This document shows, one piece after another, positions 45,820 to 57,492 of a stretch of 64,000 nt of DNA (positions are counted from its first letter, which is position 1; every line of letters starts with the position of its first letter). The stretch covers positions 13,861,495 through 13,925,494 of the forward strand of contig CM073328.1 in NCBI GenBank assembly GCA_037043015.1. The letters run 5' to 3'. The notes beneath the pieces were generated by a model. It was not told the DNA's origin. It saw nothing but the letters and a program-made list of their open reading frames with translations, and did no database searches. A program made the position numbers and the translations under genes. The DNA is from Bryum argenteum (Eukaryota; Streptophyta; Bryopsida; Bryales; Bryaceae).

Positions 45820-46080
45820 AATGTATGTTGCCAGAAAAGTAGAATATACTATTCTTTCCCATATGAGAAAAAACCGATTAAGAGAAGAATGTTGGGAACT
45901 AGAGAAATTTTCCCATGTTAGAGATTCCAAATAGGGAATGAGACCGCTATCCCAAGTCGCATAGGGAATGTTCATAGGGGAAAACAAACAACTCCATTTT
46001 CCTTGATGTAAACCATGGGTATTAGGCCATGTTTCCCCTTTTCCCAAGAGGGAAAATTTGAGAAGCTCCTTGTGAACCTT
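45820..46080 (-). repeat. Repeat related to 34.7-34.95 kb
   Basis: On the minus strand it shows TTTTCCCTCTTGGGAAAA and CATTCCCTAT, and words like ACATGGGAAAA, recalling the repeat at 34.7 kb. No ends were identified. Confidence 0.3.
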
Positions 46081-46089
46081 GCGAAGGTA

Positions 46090-47160
46090 ATATACTTTTA
46101 TTGATTTTTATTGAACTGGTGTGTGTCAATCTGGAGATTAATCGATTGATCGCACCATACTGTAGCTGTTCTCTAGCTCGCGTCCGTTTGGTACTGCAAG
46201 GCTAATGATGATAATGTGGACTTTTGCACCGTTTACAGCTCGAATGGATATGGTAAGGTGTCCTATAATGGCGCAATTTTCAGCACAGAAAATCTACAGG
46301 AATGTTGCCAGTGCAAGCAATTTTTTTGCATGGGGAAAATTAGTAGAAAACTAGAGCAAGTGGAATCATCATTTTTCGACTCTTCTACAGTAAGTAATGA
46401 ATTTTTGAAGATGGAAATATAGGTGTTCCTAAAATGGTGCCCTAAAGTGACGCCCTATAATCTCTGCAGTGTGTACATGGTACTGTTGTATGGAGAAGCT
46501 ATTATGTACGTGACAGTGAAGATTGCTAGGGCTCCATTTTCGGCACTGCGCCATTTTTGGCTGCTCTACCATATACCCTGATTGAAATTGATCTGGTTAT
46601 GATAAAAGCTTCTTAAGGAAAATTCTGGTATATTCAAATGTCATTGTTAGGTAGAATGAATACATCGGAGGATCCTTATGGAAGGTTCTTTACTGCAGCT
46701 CGTTACGTACGTGTACTGCAGATTTTCCTACATGTTGATAATCTACTTAGTGTGGTTAATATTCCTGTCTCGCAGAGATACATGCAGCAGCACGAGGAAG
46801 TCGAACTCTCGGCCCTAGGAATGGGTGCGTACTTACAGACTAGTCTTCTGACGCTTTTTGGCGATTGACTGAGCGTACAGTGATCGGTTGGCGTTCATTC
46901 CCTGATGGCTTGAGGTCGCTTGTGGGCGGTAACAACTAAAATGCAGAGCATGAAATATATAACTAAAGTGAGCATGCCCATGCAAAATTTTAGACACTCA
47001 TTTTGCTTTTTGAACCTTCAGGCAATTTATTTATTAGAAGAAGGTGGAAATTAAGGATTTGGTAAAACATGCACCACGTTTATTGTATATAGTTTAGGGG
47101 GAAAATGAACGGCGCGTATATACTTCCTTGAGTTTTTGAATTTCTAGACAAAAGAAATTC
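46090..47160. other. Intergenic, nothing recognised
   Basis: Mixed-composition sequence with only short, unconvincing open frames (for example 46638-46868). Confidence 0.5.
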
Positions 47161-47169
47161 AAAAAATTC

Positions 47170-47369
47170 CAAAATCTCATAATTTGGCAAATTTTGAAAG
47201 AAAAAATTGTAATATCACAGAAAACTTTGAATCTAGCTCTTGAAATTTGAAGGGTGCCCTTATAGGATTGGTAAAAGTTTCAACTTGGGTCACTTGGAAA
47301 CCTAAGTACAAAACAATCAAGAAAAAATTTAACAAAAAAATCTTTAAAAAATAGGTCAACATTCAAAAA

Positions 47370-47408
<39 letters not shown>

Positions 47409-47560
47409 AAATTATGCCCGCCCCAAGGTTGAAAACTAAAATTTGCGTCTAAAAACTCCAAAGGTGGCGTTTGACTTTGCAAATTTTTGCACATACACCT
47501 TGTAGTATAGGGAACATCTAGTAAAAATCTTAGGCAAAAGTATTACTTTTAACTTCTTCA
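47170..47560 (+). repeat. Dispersed repeat family 2, with a poly(A) run
   Basis: The end segment ACACCTTGTAGTATAGGGAACATCTAGT through TTAGGCAAAAGTATTACTTTTAA matches 6975-7045 (plus) and 61435-61520 (minus). The upstream part matches 32770-32920 and 61560-61720 more loosely. A run of about 35 A lies at 47373-47407. Confidence 0.6.
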
Positions 47561-48339
47561 TTTAGGCTGCCCAAAATCACAAATGTCCTTAGAGTATTTT
47601 TAGCATCAAAATTAAGGAAGGGTCAAGATGAAGCATTAGAATTTTTATGAAATGGCTTCACTAAAATGCAAGTAAGTGGAATCATTGTAGTAGATGAAAA
47701 GCTTTCATCAATCATCATTGGAACATCAATAGGGTTGAATGAGAAAATCATCACATCATCCCAATATAAACAATCAAGTTATGAAGGTTTTTGTTCAAGA
47801 TTGAAAACATTTCAAATAAAAAATGAAATACATGCAATAATGGCCAATATTGATTTGTATAGGTCATTTGTAAAGCCCACTAACATTGCGTGCTATCAAT
47901 TCCATAGAGGATTATTATGTGCCATATTTACAATAATCATCTGTTTTTTCATAATTTGAATATTATTTTAAGCACACAAATGTTGAATTTTGTTGATGAA
48001 AGGCATATACATGTTCAAGGTGATGTTTGGCATTACCTTATAGGCAATGCACAAGAAAGTTGGCTTCGTTCTAAATTGTGCAAATTTTGAAAGCTTTCTA
48101 AGCAACTTCGAACAAAACTGAGTCAATGGCTAGTCTACTTCGACATTTGATATCTTCCAAACCCCAATTCAACTCTACTTCAAACTTTTTAGCATCGTGT
48201 GATACATTATGCACTACAATTTTTGTTTAGACACATTTGAATTTAGCTCACTTATGCTTATGATATGATTTTTTGAATGGAGGTGAGTCATAACTGTACT
48301 CGACCGGTTTTGTTTGTCACTGTAGGTAACTTTAGAACT

Positions 48340-49790
48340 TGACTAGGTTACTTCAAAGTTTGGCATGTGAGCGGCTAAAGTAACAAATATGACCAATCAT
48401 TAAGTTGCTTACATGGTATCACAAGTGTTCAAGCACGGTATACTTTTATGTCCATCGTAACATGTTTTTAACTTTTGTGTATCTTATTCTATTTCATGTT
48501 TAATGAAGATGAATTTGTATCAAAGTATGTGTAATGCCATTTTGGAACCAAATCATGGAAGTATATGTTTTCTGGAAGATGATGTTCTCGATAGATATAA
48601 CTTTTACCAATCAGTAACATCACTTGTAATAATACTTTCTTTTGAATGGCACTTTTTTTTTATGTACCAAGTTGAGGAAGGTAATACAGTAAGTTTGTTG
48701 ACGCAATAATTTTTTCTAGCAGAAAGAAATGGTGGAGCATACTTCCTTTGTTGTGCTATTTAATGTCTCAAATGGGTTTTATACATGAACCCGTATGAAT
48801 AGATTTAGAGAATATTGTATATTTCACGAATGGTGTATAATCGGTATTCAATCGCTATGAGTGTTAAATGTGTGGATATTTGGATGACTAAAGGTAAAAG
48901 TCTCAAAGCTATAAAATCTAAATCTTAAATCTATATCTAATGAAATTTGTTGAATTCAATTGGAGCTTTAATACAAAATGTCAAATTTTGACATTTAGGA
49001 CATGTCGGGGATGCACATCATATTTTTAAACAATACTACAATAAACATAGGCAATCAATGTAAATAAGGAAACACAACATCATTTAGAACATGATACATA
49101 CTTTTTGACAAAGAATAACTTTTCTAAAAGTATGAGTTTTTTTTATACATTCCAACTTATTCTACCCTTCCTCCTACTAATGTGGCTGACGTGCGAGCCC
49201 CATGGCTACTTGGCGGAAGTGCATTCAAACTCCACGAGATGCAAAATATGATAGAGGCCTAATGGCAAGGCTTCTGCTTGTCAAGAACCCTACCGAAACG
49301 CCTTTGTAAAATTTAAGAAGCTAAGGCCTTAACATACTAGAGGCCTTCTCTTTTTACTTGCTCATACTCTAGCTTATCCATATTACTTTTTGCCTTAGAC
49401 TTTAGGTCACTCTACTTTAGAAATTCAGCCATCAGTGTTTTACGTGGGTTGTTCCTCATTCAAAACTGTATGTCGATTCCTCTGATTGCATACTACTATT
49501 TGCCTGAAACATCTTCATAGAGATTGAGAAACCCAAGCCTTTGTGTATTATTCGTTGCGCATTATTCGTTGTGCCTATAATCTAGCGTTTTAAAAGTAGC
49601 CTTTCGCCTTCTTTAGGGTCTTCTCCTCATTCGGTCGTCGATGTTTCACGATAGGTCTTCCTCATTGTTGATGTTCCTCACTCTAAACTGTAAGTTGATT
49701 GAACATTATTGTTTGATAAAGATCAAGTTTAGAGCAGGGATCACATGATAATGACAATAGTTGACTAGATTCTCTAACTTCCACCTCATT
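48340..49790 (-). repeat. Inverted third copy (C) of part of duplication A/B
   Basis: Read on the minus strand, this follows copy B from about 20540 to 21890. Shared landmarks are CTAGTCA...TGTGATTCCTGCTCTA, GAATGAGGAAC, AAGGCTTGGGTTTC, ATTAGTAGGAGGAAG and TGACATTTTGTATTAAAGCTCC. It is clearly more diverged from B than A is. It lacks the 12-bp array and the MITE but has the segment missing from A. No gene is seen; the frame at 47666-47959 lies outside it and is unrecognised. Confidence 0.8.
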
Positions 49791-49913
49791 CTCACGAAGA
49801 AAGTATTGCACAACTTGAAAAAGTGGTTGATTTGTGATATATGAGTATCTTGATATTCTTGTCTAATCCTCCGAATTTCATTTTTTATTTGGTTACCTTT
49901 TGTATTCACAAAG

Positions 49914-50314
49914 AACGTCAATTCTCTTAGAATGGCGGTATTCTTTGTGCCACTTTGCCGAATCTTCTATGAGCCATTTTGGTCGCATTTTACAAGCATA
50001 TTTCTGAATTGAGGTTCAGAAGTATTTATGCTGCAAAATGGCATGTTTATTGATTTCACACATGTACTCCGTAATATCAAACAATTTCTGTAATATCACC
50101 AAAATTTCCATAATAGCACACAGTTTTATGGTTTTGACTTTTAAATATATTCTCAACCGCCGTTCAAAAACATTGTTGTTTTCGAAATGCAGTTAGAAAT
50201 ATTTACCCTATCATGTCAAAACTCGACAAAAACCAACATTACTTTTTTTTCATTTTAGGCACCCTAAAAAGTGCTAGTTTACCGGAGTAATGATATTTTA
50301 ACGGAATTGAGGTT
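49914..50314. mobile_element. MITE, 401 bp, TSD AAAG (family 1, diverged long member)
   Basis: The left end AACGTCAATTCTCTTAGAATGG and the right end TTTTAACGGAATTGAGGTT are imperfect inverted partners and resemble the other family members. AAAG flanks both sides (49910-49913 and 50315-50318). Internal AATATCAC motifs are present. It is longer than the 255-258-bp members. Confidence 0.75.
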
Positions 50315-50479
50315 AAAGACATTTGGAGATCCCCCTATGTGTTACTTGAGGACTGCTCTTAGTTCAGAAGTAATTAAATGTGACATATTATGCGACTATT
50401 AAGAATCATAGACTTTTGATAGGAATCTTGAGCTACTTAATCATTGTTGTCATATCAAGAAACACATATTCAGGTTTTG

Positions 50480-50525
50480 ACAAAGAAATAACTCTCCCAT
50501 GTGTCAAAGAAATAACTCTCCCATG
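50480..50525. repeat. 24-bp direct duplication
   Basis: CAAAGAAATAACTCTCCCAT plus four bases occurs twice in succession, a simple local duplication. Confidence 0.85.
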
Positions 50526-51076
50526 TGACTCTTTCACAAATTATGCTTTGCCAAATTGATAACACTATTAACAATAAGAGTACCAAAGAAGGCATATCCT
50601 CTTATCTTGACTGTTACTACAAATCCTAAATCCTCAAAACAATGCTTCAATGGAATGTATGTAAGTTCCTACTTCCTTCAAACATTCAAAAAAGATGGAC
50701 ATAATGCACAAACTCAAACATGGTAAAACGTTACTTTGACCGCAAGGATTACAACTCACACAATTTCTCATAAACTTCCCTATTGATTTCAGTGCATGCA
50801 CAACTATATTCCAACTCCGGCCGCCTTGAGCTCCGTTCCCACCTCCTTAAATTTGCGTACTCGAGTAAGTAAGAACTACACAAATAGCAAAGAGCCATTT
50901 GAATTAGAATCAAACCAAAATGAAATCAACTCAATTGCCAAAGTGAAAGAATATCAAATACCCTCATAACTTGTGTTCCCCTCGCCTTGAAGAAGGCCGG
51001 AAGCACCACATCCCTCTGCTGCTATGCAAGGTGTGCACAATTAAGTTTGTAGCAATCTGACCTCAGGAAGAGAATT

Positions 51077-51357
51077 CACTACTAGAAGAGGGGGGTTTGC
51101 AATGTTACAAGAGTAAGTTGCTTTTTGAGTAAACAATGCTTACTTGAGCGATGCATTGAAGCTTGCTTTAGCGCCGTTCTCAAGAAAATAAGCAATGTTT
51201 TCAACCTCAGATATATTAAATGGTGGATTTGAGGTTGAAAACATTGCTTATTTCCTTGGAAATAATGCTAATGCAAGCTGCAATGCGTTGCTCAAGTAAG
51301 CAATGTTTACACAAAAAGAAACTCTTAATATTGCAAACCCCCTCTTCTCTAGTAGTG
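51077..51357. mobile_element. Hairpin CACTA MITE, 281 bp, TSD ATT
   Basis: The left end is CACTACTAGAAGAGGGGGG and the right end is its inverted partner, CCCCCTCTTCTCTAGTAGTG. ATT flanks both sides (51074-51076 and 51358-51360). The arms pair along most of their length, for example GCAATGTTTTCAACCTCA and TGAGGTTGAAAACATTGC around the loop near 51215-51230. Transcription would give a long hairpin RNA. It is non-coding and belongs to the same family as 53756-54026. Confidence 0.92.
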
Positions 51358-51969
51358 ATTGTCGTTTTCAAGAAGAGAGTTTGAGAATTTACTTCTAGGA
51401 AGATATTTGAGATGGTGATTGTGAATGGGCAAAAAAGAAAGCAAGAGTGCTTGAAAGTAATTTGCGTGAATATGTTGTAAAGTAATATTTCATTTGAAGC
51501 AACATTCTTAAGTCCATAAGTAAAAGACATTGCGGAAGCTTGTGAAGAAAGAATCTCCTATTGCAACAGATCAGAAAGAGAAGTGAAAATTGTAACGTTC
51601 AACTGATCGACTCAACGGGCAAAACGTCACATCCAGTAGGAACGCATGATTGTACCAAGAGATACGAAATTGTTCCAAGAAATCCAGCTCTACTTATTCG
51701 TAACACGACATGTGTAAACAAAAGCATACATAACTAAGCTGACCACGTATAGATGTATGTCATGCGGAACAGAACTGCCAAGATCCGTACAACGAAAACC
51801 ATCATCATTCTCACGTGTGGGCCCATAACTTACATTAAAATGTGTATCACTAACTGGAAAGGGGCTAGCACCGGTAGTTTGCAGGCGGAAGCGGATTCTG
51901 TTGCATCTAATTCATGGGGATGGAGATGCTGATTTCGGTCTCGAGGGTGGTAAGAGCTCGCGGCGCGTT

Positions 51970-52455
51970 AGAATTGCGTTAGAATCCTTGTTGTTGGTGT
52001 CCTGGTTGTTGCTGGAATATATGAAGCTGCAAATTCAAGGGCAAGATCCTGACGCTGATACTTTGAATTGAGTAAGTCTTATAGGATGGCTCGAGCCGAG
52101 CGACACCAAGACTTCCAAAATTCCAGGCTGCCTCTTGTTTGCGTGCGCTTTCTGCAATGTCTCCTTCTGCAAACGACGATGGAAGTAAACGACGATGCAA
52201 GTTAGGAAAATAGTTAACCCTCTAGTAATGTGATTAACAATGCAGTAGCTAGATAGAAATCGTTGAGAGAGGAGGAGGGAGGACGTGTTTGAGCTTGTTT
52301 GGTGGGTTCCTGGGTTCATGTCCTTCAACTCCGTGTGTTGGAGGTTAGGCGGCCATGATGACGGAAAGGTATGCGGAAAACACAACGAGAAGAGAGAAGA
52401 GTGGAAGAGAAGAGTGAAGAGTGTTGTTGTTGCTTGAGGGTATTTATAATAAGAT
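51970..52455 (-). CDS. Candidate short gene with TATA box and minimal uORF
   Basis: On the minus strand TATAAATACC (about 52452-52443) precedes a CT-rich leader of normal plant type. The first ATG gives only MAA and a stop (ATGGCCGCCTAA). The next opens MNPGTHQTSSNTSSLLLSQR. A TTTGCAG acceptor at about 52165 leads to a frame with EGDIAESARKQEAAWNFGSL and ending QQQPGHQQQGF. The promoter-like layout is better supported than any protein. No family is recognised. Confidence 0.3.
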
Positions 52456-52980
52456 GATCTCTTGGAGGACAATGATCAAAAGAATTGTGAGGGAGCGGTT
52501 CGTACCAATTTCGTCACTTATTATTATTGTGCATTAATTATGTGGAGGGTAATGAAAGTACTTGTGTCGATACCAATTACATTTTACCATTTGTTATTGT
52601 TGCATCAATTAACCGTACATGGTGTGCATCACCATTCTGAGAGTGTTATACGACCTCCCTTCCTACTCACATATCCTACAAAGCGGATCCTTTTTTCATC
52701 CTGATCAGATCCATGCAAGTGTAGATTGAAGGCTTGTTTATGATGTTGTTTAATCATTTTAATTGGCGTAGGAAATGAAGGCGTCTTTTGGTAACCAACC
52801 ATGTAACTCGGGAGTGGAGACTATTACCTCCACCAAATTGCAATAAGTCGGGCATCACGTCATGGAACTATGACATCTTCCAACTTCGTATGGTAACAGA
52901 GAAGCCGCCCTATGCATACAAGGTGATATTCATACACAGAGAATGGTTGTGTGTTTACAAGTCCACAACTAAGATGTGGA

Positions 52981-53043
52981 CATCTCTTGTTTTATCCAAA
53001 GCATCTCTTCTTTTATCCAAAGCATCTCTTGTTTTATCCAAAG
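52981..53043 (+). repeat. 21-bp tandem repeat, three copies
   Basis: CATCTCTTGTTTTATCCAAA plus one base occurs three times in succession. It maintains an open frame but nothing else suggests coding. Confidence 0.85.
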
Positions 53044-53755
53044 CCACAACCATTACACGTGGCTTATATTGTAATGACTTCATGCTATAAACTTACAATC
53101 ATGTATTACCTTCGGATGACATATATTTGTTTGGTATGCTTTATAACATGGGTAAATTCTTATTTGAATTTGGTCAGGGTTAACTTGATAAAGAAGTTAG
53201 AACTTGTTCGTGTGCTCAAGTTGAAACTTATAATTGTCAGTTTTACCTACAATTTCAATCAACCACTCTATTATAGGTATCCACATAGGGGTTTCTTCAA
53301 TGTGGTTGAAACACTTTGGATACACATGTTCCAAATTTGAGGTGTTGCTCAACTCTTAGTAAACACTTCACTATATGGCGGTCGTAAAAACATCTCAATA
53401 TCTCTTGACTTTCTCTCATTTATCGCATTAACAACACATATGTTATTGTACTTTTAGGATGGATATATGTAGTTGATTTTTGCAATGATTTTCTTGTACA
53501 CGCTCTTCCCTACAGGCTATAGTATAGGACTTAATTCTTTTTGTTTCACACAAATAGATTATTGCTAGTAAAATGTTCATCCTTCTCTATATGTATTTGA
53601 CACCCACATGATAAATACGTCCTTATGTAATCACACGAGACAGCCTTGGGAATCACTATATACACTCTTTGGAATTACAAGAGACGCCTTTGACAATCAC
53701 AAGAAACACAAGGTTTTTATGAACTTTAGTTTTCATGTGTCTCTTGTTTATTATC

Positions 53756-54026
53756 CACTAATACAATTTGAGGGGGTTTGCAATGTTTTCTTCTCAAACA
53801 TTGCTCATGGTTTTGCAATGTTTTAGAACTTGCTTGAGCAACGTTCTCAAGAAATTTAGTAACATTTTCAATTAGATTGTAAATTACGTTGAAAACGTTG
53901 AAAACGTTGAAAACAATCTAGTTGAAAACGTTGCTCAAGCAAGTTCTAAAAGGTTGCTAAACTTTAGGAACGTTTAGACAAAAGCAACGTCTATAACAGT
54001 GCAAACCCCTCCCATATGTAGTAGTG
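53756..54026. mobile_element. Hairpin CACTA MITE, 271 bp, TSD ATC
   Basis: The left end CACTAATACAATTTGAGGGG and the right end CCCCTCCCATATGTAGTAGTG are inverted partners. ATC flanks both sides (53753-53755 and 54027-54029). The arms contain AGAACTTGCTTGAGCAACGTT and its inverse AACGTTGCTCAAGCAAGTTCT, so the element folds on itself. GTTGAAAAC is repeated three times near the loop. It shares the G-run and TTTGCAATGTT edge with 51077-51357. Confidence 0.9.
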
Positions 54027-54044
54027 ATCTCTAATTGATATTGC

Positions 54045-54560
54045 AAACCTCTTGGCATTAAGCTCAATTTTGATAATTAAAAAAAAATTGTCAAGTTGGA
54101 TGGATAGCTTACCCCAAGAGCTAAGTACTCATATACATTTTGATAATGACTGCTTTAGTAATCATAGAGTTTTCCGCACCAAAGGTTGGGCAAAATTTGA
54201 CAAATTAAGAATGACCCACCCCGATCTTAATTGATGATATATTGATAATGAGAGTTGCAGATCTAGTGAGTGAACCGTAGTCACCAAGAGCTATGTAGTA
54301 ATATATGATTCCATAATATTTGCTTCTAATGATTAGAAAGTTTTGGCATGCCAATGTGCAAAGCTTAAAGTATTTAGTACCAAGAATCACACACCTTGAG
54401 CTTAATTCATGATAATGAGAGGTACAATAAGCACATAGCTCTGACCTACAATTTTGTAGCGATATATGATTTGATAACATTTGAACTAGTATTCGAAAAG
54501 ATTTGGCTTGCCAAAAGGTTGGGTAATAATGCACACTCATAGAAAGAGTGGAGTAGTACC
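54045..54560 (+). repeat. Degenerate tandem repeat, unit about 170 bp
   Basis: Three diverged units each carry CAAGAGCTA(T/A)GTA, ATATATGATT(C/T)CATAA-like and GTTTTGGCATGCCAA-like words in the same order. Frames on either strand are broken or short. It begins directly after the hairpin MITE. Confidence 0.55.
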
Positions 54561-54599
54561 TTGAGGTGATCAAAGTGATCAGAGTGGAATTGAGGTTAT

Positions 54600-57480
54600 A
54601 CCTAAATATGGATTTTTACATGTTTTATAAATTTCGATTCGACCATTTAGTGTACGTGTCCCGACGACACGGGTAAGAACTTGTAAGTACATAAAACCAA
54701 ACTAAGTTCATACCCTCACATGGATTGATGGTGATGAACAACTACAAGCTACAATAGTGTGCCATGACCTAGGTGATTGGAGATCATGAATACGACCTTT
54801 GCCGTGGTTTCCTTCAAAGTGTCTAATTTTGGACTTTATTCTTTTATGACTTTGGGGCAATTTACCACTACAAGGTTATTATTTGAGACAAAGAAGCTAA
54901 ATTCTCCTAATGTTCTATAGAAATTTGTTATTGAGATGAAGGTGAACAACTTCTAATTGGTGATTTTCTCATTGCAATAGGTTGATTGGTAACATTTTCA
55001 CTTCAAAGTGAAAATAATGAAATTTTGTCATCTTTCTCAAGTACTAATACATTATGATCTTGCAATATATGAGGCCTCATGACCAATTTACTATATTTCC
55101 TTATTCTTGGTACTATAATATCGTGGCTAGTATGTTGCATTGTGTACTAACATACATTGTTTTTCATCATCCGGTAGTCTAAAATTGATGAATGGATTCT
55201 TACCTCAAACCAACACATCACAAGCCACATTTTTACTTTTCTATCTCATTTTTCTGTTGCTTGTAGCATATTTTTCTGCCCTTATAGCATTTAATTATGA
55301 ACTAGTAAGGTACCCCTCGTTCCAATGGGGAAGCTCTTTTTTTGGAACTTTAAAAAGTAACCCATGTATATCATTTCCTCAAACAATATTATGATTATTA
55401 TTTTAATATATCCCTTTGTTTTTTTAATTTAATTAGTTTATTTTTACTTATTTTTTAATTTTCTTTTATACGTATTCCAAAAAACATAAAAGAAAGTAGG
55501 TAGGTAGGTAGGTTGGTAAGTTCGAAAATTGGTAGGTTTGTATGTTGGTAGGTTAGTACGTTGGTGGTAGGTAGGAAGGAACGCTGTACAATATTTTATT
55601 ATTGAAGTAGATAAATAAGAATTCTTCTGAAATATGATCTCTTTTTCGATTGGTTATACAATTTATGTTGGAAAATGATCTTGTAAATGGGTTTCATAGG
55701 AATGAAAAATTGTGACGCTAGAAATTAAGCAATGTTAAAAATCATGTTAATGAAAGGAAAGAGTGACACTATATATTATGTGATGTCTAGTTAGTGTGGT
55801 TTGAGATAATTTATGCAATTTTATCACTTCGAAGACTTGTGAGCTTTCAAAGTAGTGAGAATGAACATTGAATGTAGAATATAGAGTGTAGTACAATTCA
55901 TTGGAATAGATTTTATATTCAATAGTACAAAACTCATCAATAATATTTTACTCCTTATGTATTACTTATTTTTGACATTTTATGTGTATTAAATTTTTGG
56001 ATAAGCTTATAGCACATAAGTTTATTTTGATAGCACGAAACTCATCACGTTATAATTTTCAAGTTCATGGGTGGCGTGATAGATTATTGTTTATTTTTCA
56101 GTTTTTAAAATTTGATTTCAGCTTGCGCAAAAGAAAGCCTCTGAAATTGACACGCCCAATATAAAATTTGATTTTTTTACAATAAATGTATTGAAACGTT
56201 TTTTTGAACTTCAAAATTATTTGGCAGCGTTGACATTTTCTTAGTTTTGATTTGACCAAAAATACAATAGTTTCAACCTTTCTTATACAAAAAGATTACA
56301 TGGCTAATTTTAACACAACTTTTGATCTTTGTATCACCAACTCCAACATTGTAATTCTTCGTCACTTTTTAAATGTTAACTCTAGAGAGCTCTAATAAAA
56401 ACCTCAATATCGAAATTGGAACATGTGCGGTTTTCACATGTATATAAAAAAGAAATTTTGCTTTTGGATAGAGAACTCAAGAAAATGCAACGCGTTACAA
56501 AATGTACTATACATCCCCTTCTTACACTCACATATTACTACATAATCCAACATTTCTCTTTTGTCTTGATGCACTATTCATGACTAATGAGAAGTGTGCA
56601 CATTACATCAACCATGTCGAATTCAATTTACAATGTCACACATTGATTTTTTCCAAGTGAGCTACAAGATCAAGTGAGAGCCAAACCACATTTCAAGCTC
56701 ATTACGGCATGTCCTTTCCGTCACATCTAACTTGTTAATTGAAAAGTATGTTGCAAAACTTCAAAAATTACTAGGTAACTCAAATAGAGCCATTGGTTAT
56801 GGAAAATAATGAGTGGGGCATCCTCCTGAGCCGTGGAAGTGCCCCACTTGATATTTTCATAATAAGGCTTGTTTGAAACCAAAAAAAATTGTTTATCTTC
56901 TTTTACAAAGTAGGCACTTTTGGGTCCTACCTTAATTTTTTTCAAATATAAACGTAGCTTTTAAAAGACATGAGAAATTTCACCTAATCGAGGTTAATTG
57001 AGACAAAAATAGCTCACATCTATGAACCGTCAACCAATCAAGGTTTATATACAATCATAAAATTCATCACAAGGCCCAAGCGATGATTGAGTGACTAGAT
57101 TCATAATTTTGGAATTTTGATATAAAACACACATAAAAATAAAAGAGATGAAATTACAAAGATAAAACAGACATAAAAAACTTGTGCATAGGGTGACATT
57201 TTGAAGGAATAAAACTGAAAGAAAAAAAATGGATGCTTGTATAGGAGGGGTGACATTATAGAGGTCATACATGTCAGGGAGACAAATACATTCGAGTACA
57301 AAATATGGAATTACAAATGCATAAGATTATTAAAGTCAACCTCCCCCACCCCCACTGACAATCAACCTTGCTTATAACTCCGAGAAACTCCGGGGTAATA
57401 TTATGGTCAGAAAACATCCAGTTGACTTCTGAATGATCTCAAAGCTTTATCAACAAAACTCCGAATACACAAAATCTTTG
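54600..57480. other. AT-rich intergenic region
   Basis: No convincing gene. A GTAG-type microsatellite lies at about 55497-55580. The short frames (for example 55140-55394 and 57045-57272) have AT-driven hydrophobic composition and no motifs. Confidence 0.55.
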
Positions 57481-57492
57481 TCGACCTTGAAG

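Noticed and set aside
47373-47407. Tail of a processed retrocopy
   Set aside because: The A run lies inside a dispersed repeat and no intronless gene copy or target duplication adjoins it.
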